From positions 434,001 to 498,000 of the forward strand of contig JAJTEL010000002.1 in NCBI GenBank assembly GCA_021299715.1: DNA of 64,000 bases. The letters are read 5' to 3'. Each line of letters opens with the position of its first letter. Positions within the stretch are counted from its first letter, which is position 1. The notes beneath the pieces are model-generated. The model saw only the letters and a list, made by a program, of their open reading frames with translations. It was not told the DNA's origin and made no database searches. The stretch comes from Ilumatobacteraceae bacterium. Lineage in GTDB: Bacteria > Actinomycetota > Acidimicrobiia > Acidimicrobiales > Ilumatobacteraceae. Positions 8,574 to 16,432 of this stretch are shown piece after piece. The position numbers were made by a program, and so were the translations under genes.

Positions 8574-8578
8574 GAGCA

Positions 8579-10066
8579 ATGGAACAGGCGCGAAGGCTTC
8601 AGGCGGGAGATTCTGTGTTGGTGGGGGACGCTCTCATCTCGGTCACCGAGGAATTTGCGCAGTCTCTGAAGGACGGGGACACCGTTCTCGGAATTGCATC
8701 GTCGGCTGCTCTACGGCGAATCCCGCTCAATATCCGCGAGATGGTCACGGATGCGGTGTCGTCATCGCTGCAATCATTTCAACGACTCTCAGATGCATCA
8801 CCTGCACAAATTGATGCCTTCTTCGACACGGCAGCGCGCCTGTTGGCGGACCATTCAGTCTTTGACGCAATTGCCGTCGCCAATGCTGAAGATGTGTCAT
8901 CAGCTCGTAGTCGGGGGCGTTCCACAACACGGCTGTTGTTGTCGTCCAAAATGCGCACTGACATGGTGTCTGCATTTCGAATGTGGCGTGATTTAGAGAT
9001 GAAGACTGAAGAACTTGTCGAGTCTGTAAAACATGACGGGTGGACTGTTGAGCAGTGGCGTTCGCCGCTTGGCGTCATTGGCTTTGTTTTTGAAGGTCGG
9101 CCGAATGTCTTCGCCGATGCAACCGGAGTCCTAAAGGGTGGAAACACTGTTGTTTTTCGTATAGGCAGTGATGCCCTGCGTACTGCGCGCGCAATTATGC
9201 ACAACGTTGTTACTCCAGCGCTGCTTCAATCGGGGCTACCTGTCGAATGTGTGCAGTTGCTCGACTCTGCGGAGCACTCGGCTGGTTGGGCTTTGTTTTC
9301 CGACAAACGTCTCGCACTTGCCGTCGCACGCGGGTCAGGCCAGGCAGTTGCCGAACTTGGCTCAATTGCACAGCAATCAGGGCTCTCGGTCAGTTTGCAC
9401 GGAACTGGTGGTGCGTGGATTCTTGTTGGTGAATCGTGTGATGAGAAGGAGCTGTCCCTTCATGTTGAACATTCTCTGGACAGAAAAGTGTGCAACACGT
9501 TAAACACCATTTGTGTGCCGCTTCATCGAGCCGAAGAGTTGGTACCTGTCATTTTCGATGCTGCGCGAAGAGCAGGCCGTAAACGGGGAACAGAACCGCG
9601 AATTCACGCCGTGTTGGGTTCTGAGAAATATCTGTTGGCATCTACTGACATAGTTGTTCAACGGGCCGAAGGCCCAGTTTCTGAACCACAGGTCACGGTG
9701 AGCGACGTGTCGTCCCTGGGTCATGAGTTCGAATGGGAAGAAAATCCCGAGTTTCACATCGTGTTGGTGGAATCTCTTCAGCATGCAGTGGACTTGTTCA
9801 ATACATACTCCCCACAATTTGTGGTGTCTACATGTTCACAGTCCGCCGATGAGCAGACATTTGTTTGGCGAAGGGCTAATGCTCCGTTTGTGGGGGATGG
9901 TTTTACCCGTTGGGTTGATGGCCAGTTCGCTCTCTTGCGACCAGAACTGGGTTTGAGCAACTGGGAGGGCGGTCGACTCTTTGCTCGGGGTGGAATTTTG
10001 TCAGGGGATTCCGCATTCACGGTACGACTGCGAGTCACGCAGACCGATCCCCATTTACACCGCTGA
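8579..10066 (+). CDS. Glutamate-5-semialdehyde dehydrogenase-like protein with N-terminal extension
   Basis: Aldehyde dehydrogenase of the ProA (gamma-glutamyl phosphate reductase) family. The ProA core is visible from about residue 65: SPLGVIGFVFEGRPNVFADA matches the nucleotide-binding region, and KVCNTLNTICV holds the catalytic cysteine. At 495 residues it exceeds the usual about 417, because about 65 residues precede the core and do not resemble standard ProA; no proB lies nearby. The ATG at 8579 is preferred because it clears the divergent gene; in-frame ATG 8540 or TTG 8522 would overlap it. It could be the housekeeping ProA or a paralogue acting on another acyl phosphate. The end overlaps panC by 12 bases, convergently. 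Confidence 0.8.
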   Translation: MEQARRLQAGDSVLVGDALISVTEEFAQSLKDGDTVLGIASSAALRRIPLNIREMVTDAVSSSLQSFQRLSDASPAQIDAFFDTAARLLADHSVFDAIAVANAEDVSSARSRGRSTTRLLLSSKMRTDMVSAFRMWRDLEMKTEELVESVKHDGWTVEQWRSPLGVIGFVFEGRPNVFADATGVLKGGNTVVFRIGSDALRTARAIMHNVVTPALLQSGLPVECVQLLDSAEHSAGWALFSDKRLALAVARGSGQAVAELGSIAQQSGLSVSLHGTGGAWILVGESCDEKELSLHVEHSLDRKVCNTLNTICVPLHRAEELVPVIFDAARRAGRKRGTEPRIHAVLGSEKYLLASTDIVVQRAEGPVSEPQVTVSDVSSLGHEFEWEENPEFHIVLVESLQHAVDLFNTYSPQFVVSTCSQSADEQTFVWRRANAPFVGDGFTRWVDGQFALLRPELGLSNWEGGRLFARGGILSGDSAFTVRLRVTQTDPHLHR

Positions 10067-10921
10067 GCGGGACGAAAGTTCGATGTTGTCTATGAGGCGA
10101 ACATCGCCAAACCACGCAGCAACACAGATGACTGCGCCATTACGTGTATTTTCTAAGGGTTCAAGGTTCTCTTGGTGACACACGTTGACGTATTCAATTG
10201 TGGCGACGTGTGTAGCGAGTATTTCATTGAGAACTATCTTCTGTAGTTCTTGTGAAGAGTGCTGGCCGTATGCATGCGCTTCTTTCGCCTTTTGAAGTCC
10301 AGTAGAGATAGACACCGAAAGAGCACGATTCTCGCTGGTGAGACGAACGTTGCGGCTAGACAACGCAAGACCATCCGATTCTCGAACCGTATCTACTCCA
10401 ACAATTGAAATCGGAAAGTTGAGATCTTTCACTAGCTGTTTGATGACGGCGAGTTGTTGGTAGTCCTTCTTGCCGAAATAGGCGTAGTGGGGAAGAACTG
10501 CATGAAATAGTTTGCTCACGACAGTAACGACACCCGCGAAATGTCCGGGGCGCATAGCACCTTCCATTGGAATGGCCGCAGTTCCTGGGTGTACAGAAAC
10601 GCTCGTGCCTTCGGGATACATGGTCTCTACAGACGGCAGATAGACAGAAGACACACCATGTGTCTCGGCTAATGCGAGGTCTTCATCCACCGTGCGCGGA
10701 TAGGTATCGAAATCAGATGAAGCGTTGAACTGAGTGGGGTTGACAAAAATGGACAGAACTGTTCGATTGCAGTGACGAAGACTGTTTTCAAGAAGTTCGC
10801 CATGGCCCCTGTGCAAAGCACCCATGGTGGGTACGAAACCTATTGTGTGACCCTGATGCTGTTGTTCCCGAGACCAAGATTGCATCTCGAATGGCGTGGT
10901 GAGAATTTCCACGTCAATCAA
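10055..10921 (-). CDS. panC: Pantoate--beta-alanine ligase
   Basis: Last step of pantothenate synthesis: ATP-dependent joining of pantoate and beta-alanine in the cytoplasm. The 288-residue length is normal. VPTMGALHRGHGELL (residues 30-44) carries the ATP-binding H37 and H40 of the HxGH-type motif, and FGKKDYQQL plus SDGLALSSRN are family hallmarks. The start overlaps panB by eight bases, so panB-panC form a coupled operon. If the catabolic cluster yields beta-alanine through a ureido acid it could feed this enzyme, but that link is speculative. Confidence 0.96.
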   Translation of the reverse strand: MIDVEILTTPFEMQSWSREQQHQGHTIGFVPTMGALHRGHGELLENSLRHCNRTVLSIFVNPTQFNASSDFDTYPRTVDEDLALAETHGVSSVYLPSVETMYPEGTSVSVHPGTAAIPMEGAMRPGHFAGVVTVVSKLFHAVLPHYAYFGKKDYQQLAVIKQLVKDLNFPISIVGVDTVRESDGLALSSRNVRLTSENRALSVSISTGLQKAKEAHAYGQHSSQELQKIVLNEILATHVATIEYVNVCHQENLEPLENTRNGAVICVAAWFGDVRLIDNIELSSRSAV

Positions 10922-11750
10922 AACTGTGGTCAGCGTCGGGCCACGTCTTATTTCTCACTTCGTCTACGTACTCAGATACCGCGGACAATGCAGCAGATCT
11001 TAAATTTGCGTATGCCTTTGTAAACGTAAAGCTTCGTGAAGAGAGACCGAGAAGATCGTGCATCACCAGAACTTGACCTGAACACGAAGCGCCGGCTCCG
11101 ATTCCGATAGTGGGACACGACACTTTCTGGGTGATTTCAGCGGCGAGTGAACTAGGTACGCCTTCAATAACCATGGCGCTTGCACCAGCGCGGTCTACGG
11201 CATGAGCATCTTCTAATAGTCGTTCTCGTGTTCCGGCCGATTCGCCAGATGTGCGGCCTTGAACTTTGTTGCCACCCATGCGGTGATAACTCTGCGGCGT
11301 GAGTCCTATGTGTCCCATAACGGGAATGTCTGCGTTAGCAATCGCTGCAATTCGATCGGCGGCGTGAACTCCGCCTTCAAGCTTCACAATTTCCGCACCA
11401 GCCTTAATGAGACGAACAGCATTTTTCACTGCGTCTTCCACCGATGTTTGATAAGAACCAAATGGCATGTCACCAACAATGAGAGCGTGTGGCTTCACAG
11501 AGGCCACCATGTGGACGTGATATTCCATGTGGTCCATTGAGACACCCAACGTTGTCTTTTGACCCTGCATAACAGTTGCCACGGAGTCTCCAACCAGAAT
11601 CATGTCGACGCCTGCTTCGTCCACAATGCTGGCAAACGTTGAGTCGTATGCAGTCACCATCGACATGGGAATACCCGCGGCCATGCGTTCGGCCATCATG
11701 GGGACAGTGAATTTCTTCTTCGGGGTAGCGCTCATACTTGCTCCGTTCAC
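10914..11750 (-). CDS. panB: 3-methyl-2-oxobutanoate hydroxymethyltransferase
   Basis: Ketopantoate hydroxymethyltransferase, first committed step of pantothenate synthesis, transferring a one-carbon unit from methylene-tetrahydrofolate to 2-oxoisovalerate. Family segments are complete: MVTAYDSTFASIVDEAG, DMILVGDSVATVMQG (metal-binding Asp), VKLEGG and GHIGLTPQ. The usual length is about 270; this is 278 from the GTG at 11750, which has TAGCCT ending seven bases upstream. An ATG at 11735 with a GGAG ribosome site is a real alternative start. panC follows with an eight-base overlap. Confidence 0.96.
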   Translation of the reverse strand: MNGASMSATPKKKFTVPMMAERMAAGIPMSMVTAYDSTFASIVDEAGVDMILVGDSVATVMQGQKTTLGVSMDHMEYHVHMVASVKPHALIVGDMPFGSYQTSVEDAVKNAVRLIKAGAEIVKLEGGVHAADRIAAIANADIPVMGHIGLTPQSYHRMGGNKVQGRTSGESAGTRERLLEDAHAVDRAGASAMVIEGVPSSLAAEITQKVSCPTIGIGAGASCSGQVLVMHDLLGLSSRSFTFTKAYANLRSAALSAVSEYVDEVRNKTWPDADHSFD

Positions 11751-11757
11751 CCGCTAA

Positions 11758-11763
11758 AGGCTA
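11758..11763 (-). promoter_or_regulatory. -10 element TAGCCT of panBC
   Basis: TAGCCT on the reverse strand ends seven bases before the GTG at 11750. If the ATG at 11735 is the true start, this element would give a short leader instead. Confidence 0.5.
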
Positions 11764-11769
11764 CGGCGA

Positions 11770-11791
11770 TTACAGAGACACTTACCTGTAA
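11770..11791. promoter_or_regulatory. Dyad TTACAG-N10-CTGTAA upstream of panB
   Basis: Inverted repeat with six-base arms (11770-11775 and 11786-11791) placed just upstream of the predicted panB -10 hexamer and just downstream of the esterase stop. It could be an operator or a weak hairpin; no T-tract follows on the reverse strand, so a terminator is less likely. Confidence 0.3.
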
Positions 11792-11798
11792 CGACGCA

Positions 11799-13229
11799 TT
11801 ACTGGGCGGTAAAAAGCTCTCGGATGGCGCTCTCGGGGTCTTGCACGAGCGTAACTTCAGCGTCTAGTTGAAGAGTTGGTCGCGAGGTGATGTTGTACTG
11901 CTGCCACGACGGGTGGCATTGTGTGGCAAAGTGCACAACCTCATCAGCAAAACGCTTGGCCAATGGAATTCTTTCTGCACCATTTCCCGTAAACATTTCG
12001 CCGCCAGGGGCATCCAAGTTGTCGAAGGCAAAGGGGATGTCTAGTGCATGACAACTGCCCAATAGGCCGCCGAATGCTGGTGTAGCCCACGTGAACCAAT
12101 ACATCCACGTTGGGTTGGCTTGACGACAACGTTGGTCTACCAAAGACCAAGCGCGTGCGCGGAAGGCAACATCTGTATCGACCGCAGACATTAAGAAGTG
12201 CGGAGATTCTCCTGGGCGATGTTCCGCATACACAGTCTGAGCACGAGTTGCATTTTGCTGGAAAATCTTTGTTGCGTGTTGAGTCCAGTCTTGTTGCGTG
12301 ACGGTAGACGCAGAAGGATTAAAGGCCGCCCACAGTTTGTTTTCATCTTTGTTGGTTCCGATGACAAAAGGTCTCGGATCCGCCGATGCTGTCTCCAAGA
12401 GGTTTGACGCAATTGTGTTACATGAAGATGCCGGTGCAAACCAATCGAACTCTCGCGATGGGCGAGAAAGTAGTGCGGTTTGAACATCTAGAAGACGTTG
12501 AAGAGGAAGTTCTGCAAGTTCAGATGTTGTGCGAACGTTTGCTTCGGTAAAAATCTCTGTCTGTACGTCTAAGGCTCGTTCACGAGTGCGAAGTTGTCCG
12601 ATTGACGGACTCATTGCCCATGCCTTATGAAACAGAGTGTCTGCTTCTGATGCGGCCATCAAGGAGACAACCGCAGAACCACCAGCCGATTCTCCAAAGA
12701 TGGTGATGTTGTTGGGATTTCCCCCGAAAGAAGCAATGTGTTCTCGAGTCCATCGAAGGGCAGACATCATGTCTTCAGTGCCAAAATTCTCTTCGCCAAG
12801 AAAGCCAAGAATCCCGAGTCGGTAGTTGATTGAGACAACAACAGTGTGTCGATTCGCTAAAGAACTGCCGTGATACCAATCAAGAGACCCAGCGCCGTTG
12901 GTGTATGCACCACCGTGAATCCAAAACAACACCGGTAGGGAACTTGAATCGCTCACATCTTGCGGGGTGTAGACATTGAGAAAGAAGCAGTCTTCATCCA
13001 TCGATGAAGCATCTAGTCCCAAGGTTTGCTCGAGAAATCCGGGTACCTGCGGACAGATGGGTCCGTATTCGAGCGCCGAAACCGAACCCTGGAGTGCGAC
13101 GTCTACCGGATGTTCGTATCGAGCTCCTGTTGCATAACGAATTCCACGAAACTCCGACCCACCGTCGGCGCGGCGTCTGCCAGTGACGGTTGCTCGTGGA
13201 GTGGTGACAACGGAAAGTTCCTGATTCAT
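11799..13229 (-). CDS. Type B carboxylesterase
   Basis: Alpha/beta-hydrolase of the carboxylesterase/lipase type B family, 476 residues, normal for bacterial members. The oxyanion-hole motif HGGAYTNGAGS is near residues 105-115, and the nucleophile is S181 in FGESAGG. The acid is probably the Glu of NKDENKLW and the base the His of GSCHALDIPF. No signal peptide is seen, so it should be cytoplasmic. Substrates are likely medium carboxylic esters, with no more detail available from sequence. The ATG at 13229 has reverse-strand TACGGT ending six bases upstream and faces an acyltransferase gene. Confidence 0.92.
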   Translation of the reverse strand: MNQELSVVTTPRATVTGRRRADGGSEFRGIRYATGARYEHPVDVALQGSVSALEYGPICPQVPGFLEQTLGLDASSMDEDCFFLNVYTPQDVSDSSSLPVLFWIHGGAYTNGAGSLDWYHGSSLANRHTVVVSINYRLGILGFLGEENFGTEDMMSALRWTREHIASFGGNPNNITIFGESAGGSAVVSLMAASEADTLFHKAWAMSPSIGQLRTRERALDVQTEIFTEANVRTTSELAELPLQRLLDVQTALLSRPSREFDWFAPASSCNTIASNLLETASADPRPFVIGTNKDENKLWAAFNPSASTVTQQDWTQHATKIFQQNATRAQTVYAEHRPGESPHFLMSAVDTDVAFRARAWSLVDQRCRQANPTWMYWFTWATPAFGGLLGSCHALDIPFAFDNLDAPGGEMFTGNGAERIPLAKRFADEVVHFATQCHPSWQQYNITSRPTLQLDAEVTLVQDPESAIRELFTAQ

Positions 13230-13235
13230 AGTGAC

Positions 13236-13241
13236 ACCGTA
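13236..13241 (-). promoter_or_regulatory. -10 element TACGGT of the carboxylesterase gene
   Basis: Reverse-strand TACGGT ends six bases before the ATG at 13229; no Shine-Dalgarno sequence is present. Confidence 0.55.
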
Positions 13242-13264
13242 GTGTTTGCGACGGCATCAATAAC

Positions 13265-13270
13265 TAGCGT
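13265..13270 (+). promoter_or_regulatory. -10 element TAGCGT of the acyltransferase gene
   Basis: TAGCGT ends seven bases before the GTG at 13278 and was used to choose that start over the GTG at 13242. Confidence 0.5.
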
Positions 13271-13277
13271 GAATTCC

Positions 13278-13898
13278 GTGCTTGGGAGACTCGTCGCCAA
13301 TTTGTATGTCCGCTTCAGCTCTTGGGTGTCGTTACATGCTTCGCTGTCACCCAGCAATTTGCACGGCAAGGCTTTCCATTATTTCGGGCAGGGGAGTTTG
13401 ATTATGTGGAAGCCCACCACAATCTTTAATGAGCAATTCATCTCAATCGGCGACAACACTCTGATTGGTCCAGGTGTTGCGCTTTCGGCCGGAATGGTCC
13501 CAGGCCAAGAGTGCATCACCAACCCCGTCGTCACTATTGGAGACAGATGCCTTATTGGTAAGGGCAGCGGCATCGTGGGACATTTCTCTATCACCATTGG
13601 TAACGATGTGTGGACCGGTCATCACGTGTACATCACCGACCAAAACCACGGTTATGAGGACGTGACACGCCCCATTTCTGAGCAGTCACAGCCAGAGCGT
13701 GCAGTATCGATAGGGAACGGTTCGTGGTTGGGTCACGGGTCAATTGTTTTGCCTGGTGTCACTATTGGAGAGCACGTCGTAGTGGGGGCGAACTCAGTTG
13801 TCACCAAAGACATTCCGTCTTTCTCTGTCGCAGTTGGTTCGCCTGCTCGCGTTATTCGTCGCTATGTGGATGGTGATGGATGGGTTGATGTGCCCTAG
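13278..13898 (+). CDS. Hexapeptide-repeat (LbH) acyltransferase
   Basis: Left-handed beta-helix acyltransferase of the maltose/galactoside O-acetyltransferase type, about 206 residues. Hexapeptide turns run through ISIGDNTLIGPGVAL, VTIGDRCLIGKGSGI, ITIGNDVWTGHHVYI and VTIGEHVVVGANSVV. DQNHGYED holds the likely catalytic His, and the closing GSPARVIRRY is typical of these transferases. The acceptor may be a sugar or envelope glycan; nothing nearby specifies it. The open frame extends upstream into the antisense of the esterase gene, so the GTG at 13278 (TAGCGT seven bases upstream) is chosen; GTG 13242 is possible. Its stop interlocks with that of the next gene (CTAG). Confidence 0.85.
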   Translation: MLGRLVANLYVRFSSWVSLHASLSPSNLHGKAFHYFGQGSLIMWKPTTIFNEQFISIGDNTLIGPGVALSAGMVPGQECITNPVVTIGDRCLIGKGSGIVGHFSITIGNDVWTGHHVYITDQNHGYEDVTRPISEQSQPERAVSIGNGSWLGHGSIVLPGVTIGEHVVVGANSVVTKDIPSFSVAVGSPARVIRRYVDGDGWVDVP

Positions 13899-14410
13899 AC
13901 CGAAAGGTCTAACGGTGGTTGACAAGTCTTCATATCGTTTTCGCGCGCGAACTTTCCAATTCGTTCGCTAATAGGTACGCCCTCAACCTCGGTCTCTGCG
14001 AAGAAGGGACGCCTATCACTGGTGCGTAATGCCTGAATAAAGTCTCGACGGTTTTGTATGTATTTGCGGTAATCCGCAATCCATTGTGGAACGAGTTCTT
14101 TTCCTTTGGCGTCGCTTGGCGAGTCTTGAGCAATCTTGTCAATGGCTCGCTCTAGGGAATCAGTTGCCTTTTCTACAATGTCCGCTTTTTTCTTCAACGC
14201 ATTGACATCTTCGGGATTCATTTGGGTGAGATCTTCAAGCGCAAACCGTTCATTTTCGGCGACCTGGCAGTGTGCTTCAGATCTTGCTTTCCAAGCGTCG
14301 TCTCCAATTTTGTTGAAACTTTCGCGGGAGGCGAAACCGAATGCGTAGATCCACATTGCAGCAATAGCAGAACAAACCACAACCAGGATGACACGAACGA
14401 TTTTTTGCAT
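13895..14410 (-). CDS. Membrane-anchored hypothetical protein
   Basis: 171-residue protein I do not recognise. A single N-terminal hydrophobic segment (about residues 5-27) is followed by a charged, mostly helical domain with two cysteines (about C48 and C164), which suggests a short anchor with the rest outside the cytoplasm. The middle (residues 60-120) is Lys/Glu/Asp-rich and could be coiled coil. The ATG at 14410 has reverse-strand TAGCCT ending eight bases upstream, inside the end of the neighbouring DoxX gene. The stop codon interlocks with the acyltransferase stop. Confidence 0.7.
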   Translation of the reverse strand: MQKIVRVILVVVCSAIAAMWIYAFGFASRESFNKIGDDAWKARSEAHCQVAENERFALEDLTQMNPEDVNALKKKADIVEKATDSLERAIDKIAQDSPSDAKGKELVPQWIADYRKYIQNRRDFIQALRTSDRRPFFAETEVEGVPISERIGKFARENDMKTCQPPLDLSV

Positions 14411-14418
14411 ACCGTCTC

Positions 14419-14424
14419 AGGCTA
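14419..14424 (-). promoter_or_regulatory. -10 element TAGCCT of the membrane-anchored protein gene
   Basis: Reverse-strand TAGCCT ends eight bases before the ATG at 14410 and overlaps the last codons of the DoxX-family gene. Confidence 0.45.
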
Positions 14425-14925
14425 TTGCGATGACGTCTGTGATGTTGGTCGGTAACAGATAGCCAAATGACACACGGCAACGAGGACGCCAACGGGAAAT
14501 GCGATAGTACCGATAGTGGAATCAATTCCGAAGAGGTTGTCTAGTGAAAAGGAACCCGGGCCCAAGATAGACAAAGCGGTCGCAGCCACAGCGATGGCTG
14601 CACAATATTCCCATCCGCCATTGGGAAGAAAGATGAAGTAGCCCACTTTCCAATGAACTGTCGCTATCGCAACAATCATCAGAGAAATGAATGCCATCGA
14701 CGCCAGGCCGGTAAGAAGCCCCACCGTCAGCAGCAATCCGGCGATCAGTTCTGTGCCCGCTGCGATTCGTGCTTGTATGCGGGGCCATCTCATTCCAATG
14801 GACTCAAACCACCCGGCTGTACCGCGCAATCCCGATGGCGAAAAGACCTTGTTCCACCCATGGGCCATCATCGATAGTCCAAATCCGACTCGGAGGATGA
14901 GTGATGCTGCGTCAATTTTGTTCAT
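14422..14925 (-). CDS. DoxX family membrane protein
   Basis: Four-helix membrane protein of the DoxX/TQO small-subunit-like family, 167 residues from the ATG at 14925. The family start LRVGFGLSMMAHGWNKVF is clear, followed by a GWFESIGM loop and hydrophobic segments at about residues 50-70, 75-95 and 100-125. These proteins are often linked to redox or thiol metabolism of the membrane, but a specific function is not known here. An extended open frame upstream to 15114 is rejected because it overlaps the divergent lipoprotein gene; reverse-strand TATTGT ends eight bases before the chosen ATG. Confidence 0.85.
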   Translation of the reverse strand: MNKIDAASLILRVGFGLSMMAHGWNKVFSPSGLRGTAGWFESIGMRWPRIQARIAAGTELIAGLLLTVGLLTGLASMAFISLMIVAIATVHWKVGYFIFLPNGGWEYCAAIAVAATALSILGPGSFSLDNLFGIDSTIGTIAFPVGVLVAVCHLAICYRPTSQTSSQ

Positions 14926-14933
14926 GATGACAA

Positions 14934-14939
14934 ACAATA
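14934..14939 (-). promoter_or_regulatory. -10 element TATTGT of the doxX-like gene
   Basis: Reverse-strand TATTGT ends eight bases before the ATG at 14925, in the 15-base gap to the divergent lipoprotein gene. Confidence 0.5.
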
Positions 14940-14940
14940 G

Positions 14941-15708
14941 GTGACGTCCGTGAAAACTAAGAGATGGCAGACTGTTGTGGTGTTTGGAATACCGAAAACT
15001 TGTGCGACTGTGCTTGTTTTTTTCGCGCTGGTACTTACGGGGTGTTCTGCAGACGAAGAAAGTTTGTGTTCGTATGCGCTCTCTGTTCCTAGTTATACGA
15101 CACGCTTTAGTCAAGGGTTAGACAACTTCTCAGAAGACCAATACGAGCAACTTCGCCTCGACTCTTTAGATGCCAGGGCTACTGTCAATGCAATAGCCGT
15201 GTCGCCGAATGCACCAACTGAGGCTGCTGAACTAGCGATCAAAATCAATGAGTTCATCAGTGCCATGGACGATTCCCTATGGGACGTGTCAATAGCTATT
15301 CAGAGCACAGGTGCGGTCGAAGCTGCAGCAGAACTTGGTTCTACCGAGACTCTTGCTCTGGCAAACGTTGTTGACGCTGCTGTTATTTCAGAATGTGGAC
15401 TACCAAGTACTTTGGCCCCGATAGGCGGAGTGGTTGACACGCTGCCCTCCCCAAGTATTCCGTCTCCCACGCAGACCGACCCGCCAGCGACTCCTCCTAA
15501 TGATGAATCTGATGCTCTCGAGTCAGCCCGCACGGTGGCGAATATTTTCGGCTTGTCACTGTCCGATGCAGAGTTGAAATGTTTGGGATCGGCACTTGAC
15601 GGAATTGTTGACGTCAGTTCTGCAACTGCGAATCTTGCGCAGTATCAGGGCCAATTTCAGAAAGCATTCGATTCGTGCGGCATTAAATTTCAAGTGCCGG
15701 TGGAGTAG
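14941..15708 (+). CDS. Putative lipoprotein of unknown function
   Basis: 255-residue secreted protein. A hydrophobic signal segment (residues 22-34) ends in the lipobox LTGC with C35 as the lipidation site, so it should be tethered to the outer face of the membrane. A first helical region (40-150) is followed by a Pro/Ser/Thr-rich linker (about 160-185) and a small C-terminal domain with two cysteines (about C216 and C248). I do not recognise a family. It starts with GTG, and a second in-frame GTG three codons later is equally possible. The histidine phosphatase gene begins two bases after its stop. Confidence 0.72.
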   Translation: MTSVKTKRWQTVVVFGIPKTCATVLVFFALVLTGCSADEESLCSYALSVPSYTTRFSQGLDNFSEDQYEQLRLDSLDARATVNAIAVSPNAPTEAAELAIKINEFISAMDDSLWDVSIAIQSTGAVEAAAELGSTETLALANVVDAAVISECGLPSTLAPIGGVVDTLPSPSIPSPTQTDPPATPPNDESDALESARTVANIFGLSLSDAELKCLGSALDGIVDVSSATANLAQYQGQFQKAFDSCGIKFQVPVE

Positions 15709-15710
15709 CT

Positions 15711-16397
15711 ATGGAAATTGTCATTATTCGTCACGCACAACCGGAATGGGTTCGTGATGGCCTCAATGTTGTGAATCCTCCGTTAACAGAGTTAGGACAC
15801 AAACAAGCGGAAGCTGTTGCCCAATCTCTGCAGTCGGAGCACTTCGATGACATTTACGTATCTCCATTGACGCGTGCGTTACAGACTGCTGATCCGATTC
15901 TGAAGGTTTTGAATCGCGATCTTGTCGTTGCTGACTGGCTTGAAGAGATTCGCGACCCCATGTGGCACGGCACGCCAGAGGAGCGTGCGCAAGCCGCATG
16001 GAAGGCGGAAAAACAAAAAGCGTCGCATGATCGTTGGAGTGGTCTGGAAGGTGGCGAAAATGTCAACGATTTCGTCAACCGAATTAATGACGGCACGTCA
16101 CAGTTCCTGCGGGAATGTGGGCTTGAACGATCTGACAAGTCTCTCCCTGTGTGGCACGAATCTTCGTCGTACCAGCACGGGCGACGCATAGCGCTGGTGT
16201 GTCATGCAGGAACGGGAAGCGTCGCAATTTGCCACATGCTGGGATTGCAACCCACACCATGGGAATGGGAGAGGTTTGTCATTGGGCACGCAACCATCAA
16301 CATCGTGTCTGCCATGAAATTGGGTGATGGAATCACTTTTGGTCTTTCTTTGCTCTCGGGAAATGACCACTTACAACCACAACTGCGCACTTACTAA
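15711..16397 (+). CDS. Histidine phosphatase superfamily protein
   Basis: Phosphoglycerate-mutase-like fold, 228 residues. The catalytic motif is IIRHAQP (H8), where the usual RHG is RHA, a change seen in branches of the superfamily; the second histidine lies in ALVCHAGTG. Family members remove phosphate from sugars, nucleotides or cofactors; sequence does not settle which. It follows the lipoprotein gene by two bases and is probably co-transcribed. It is one of three superfamily members within about 14 kb. Confidence 0.88.
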   Translation: MEIVIIRHAQPEWVRDGLNVVNPPLTELGHKQAEAVAQSLQSEHFDDIYVSPLTRALQTADPILKVLNRDLVVADWLEEIRDPMWHGTPEERAQAAWKAEKQKASHDRWSGLEGGENVNDFVNRINDGTSQFLRECGLERSDKSLPVWHESSSYQHGRRIALVCHAGTGSVAICHMLGLQPTPWEWERFVIGHATINIVSAMKLGDGITFGLSLLSGNDHLQPQLRTY

Positions 16398-16420
16398 CCA
16401 GAGCGCAACACAATCGTGCC

Positions 16421-16426
16421 TAATGT
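16421..16426 (+). promoter_or_regulatory. -10 element TAATGT of the methyltransferase gene
   Basis: TAATGT ends six bases before the ATG at 16433. Confidence 0.5.
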
Positions 16427-16432
16427 GTGGTG

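Noticed and set aside
13026-13277. N-terminal extension of the hexapeptide acyltransferase reading frame
   Set aside because: Most of it is antisense to the carboxylesterase gene and its translation has no hexapeptide character; the promoter-start signal at 13265-13278 marks a better start.
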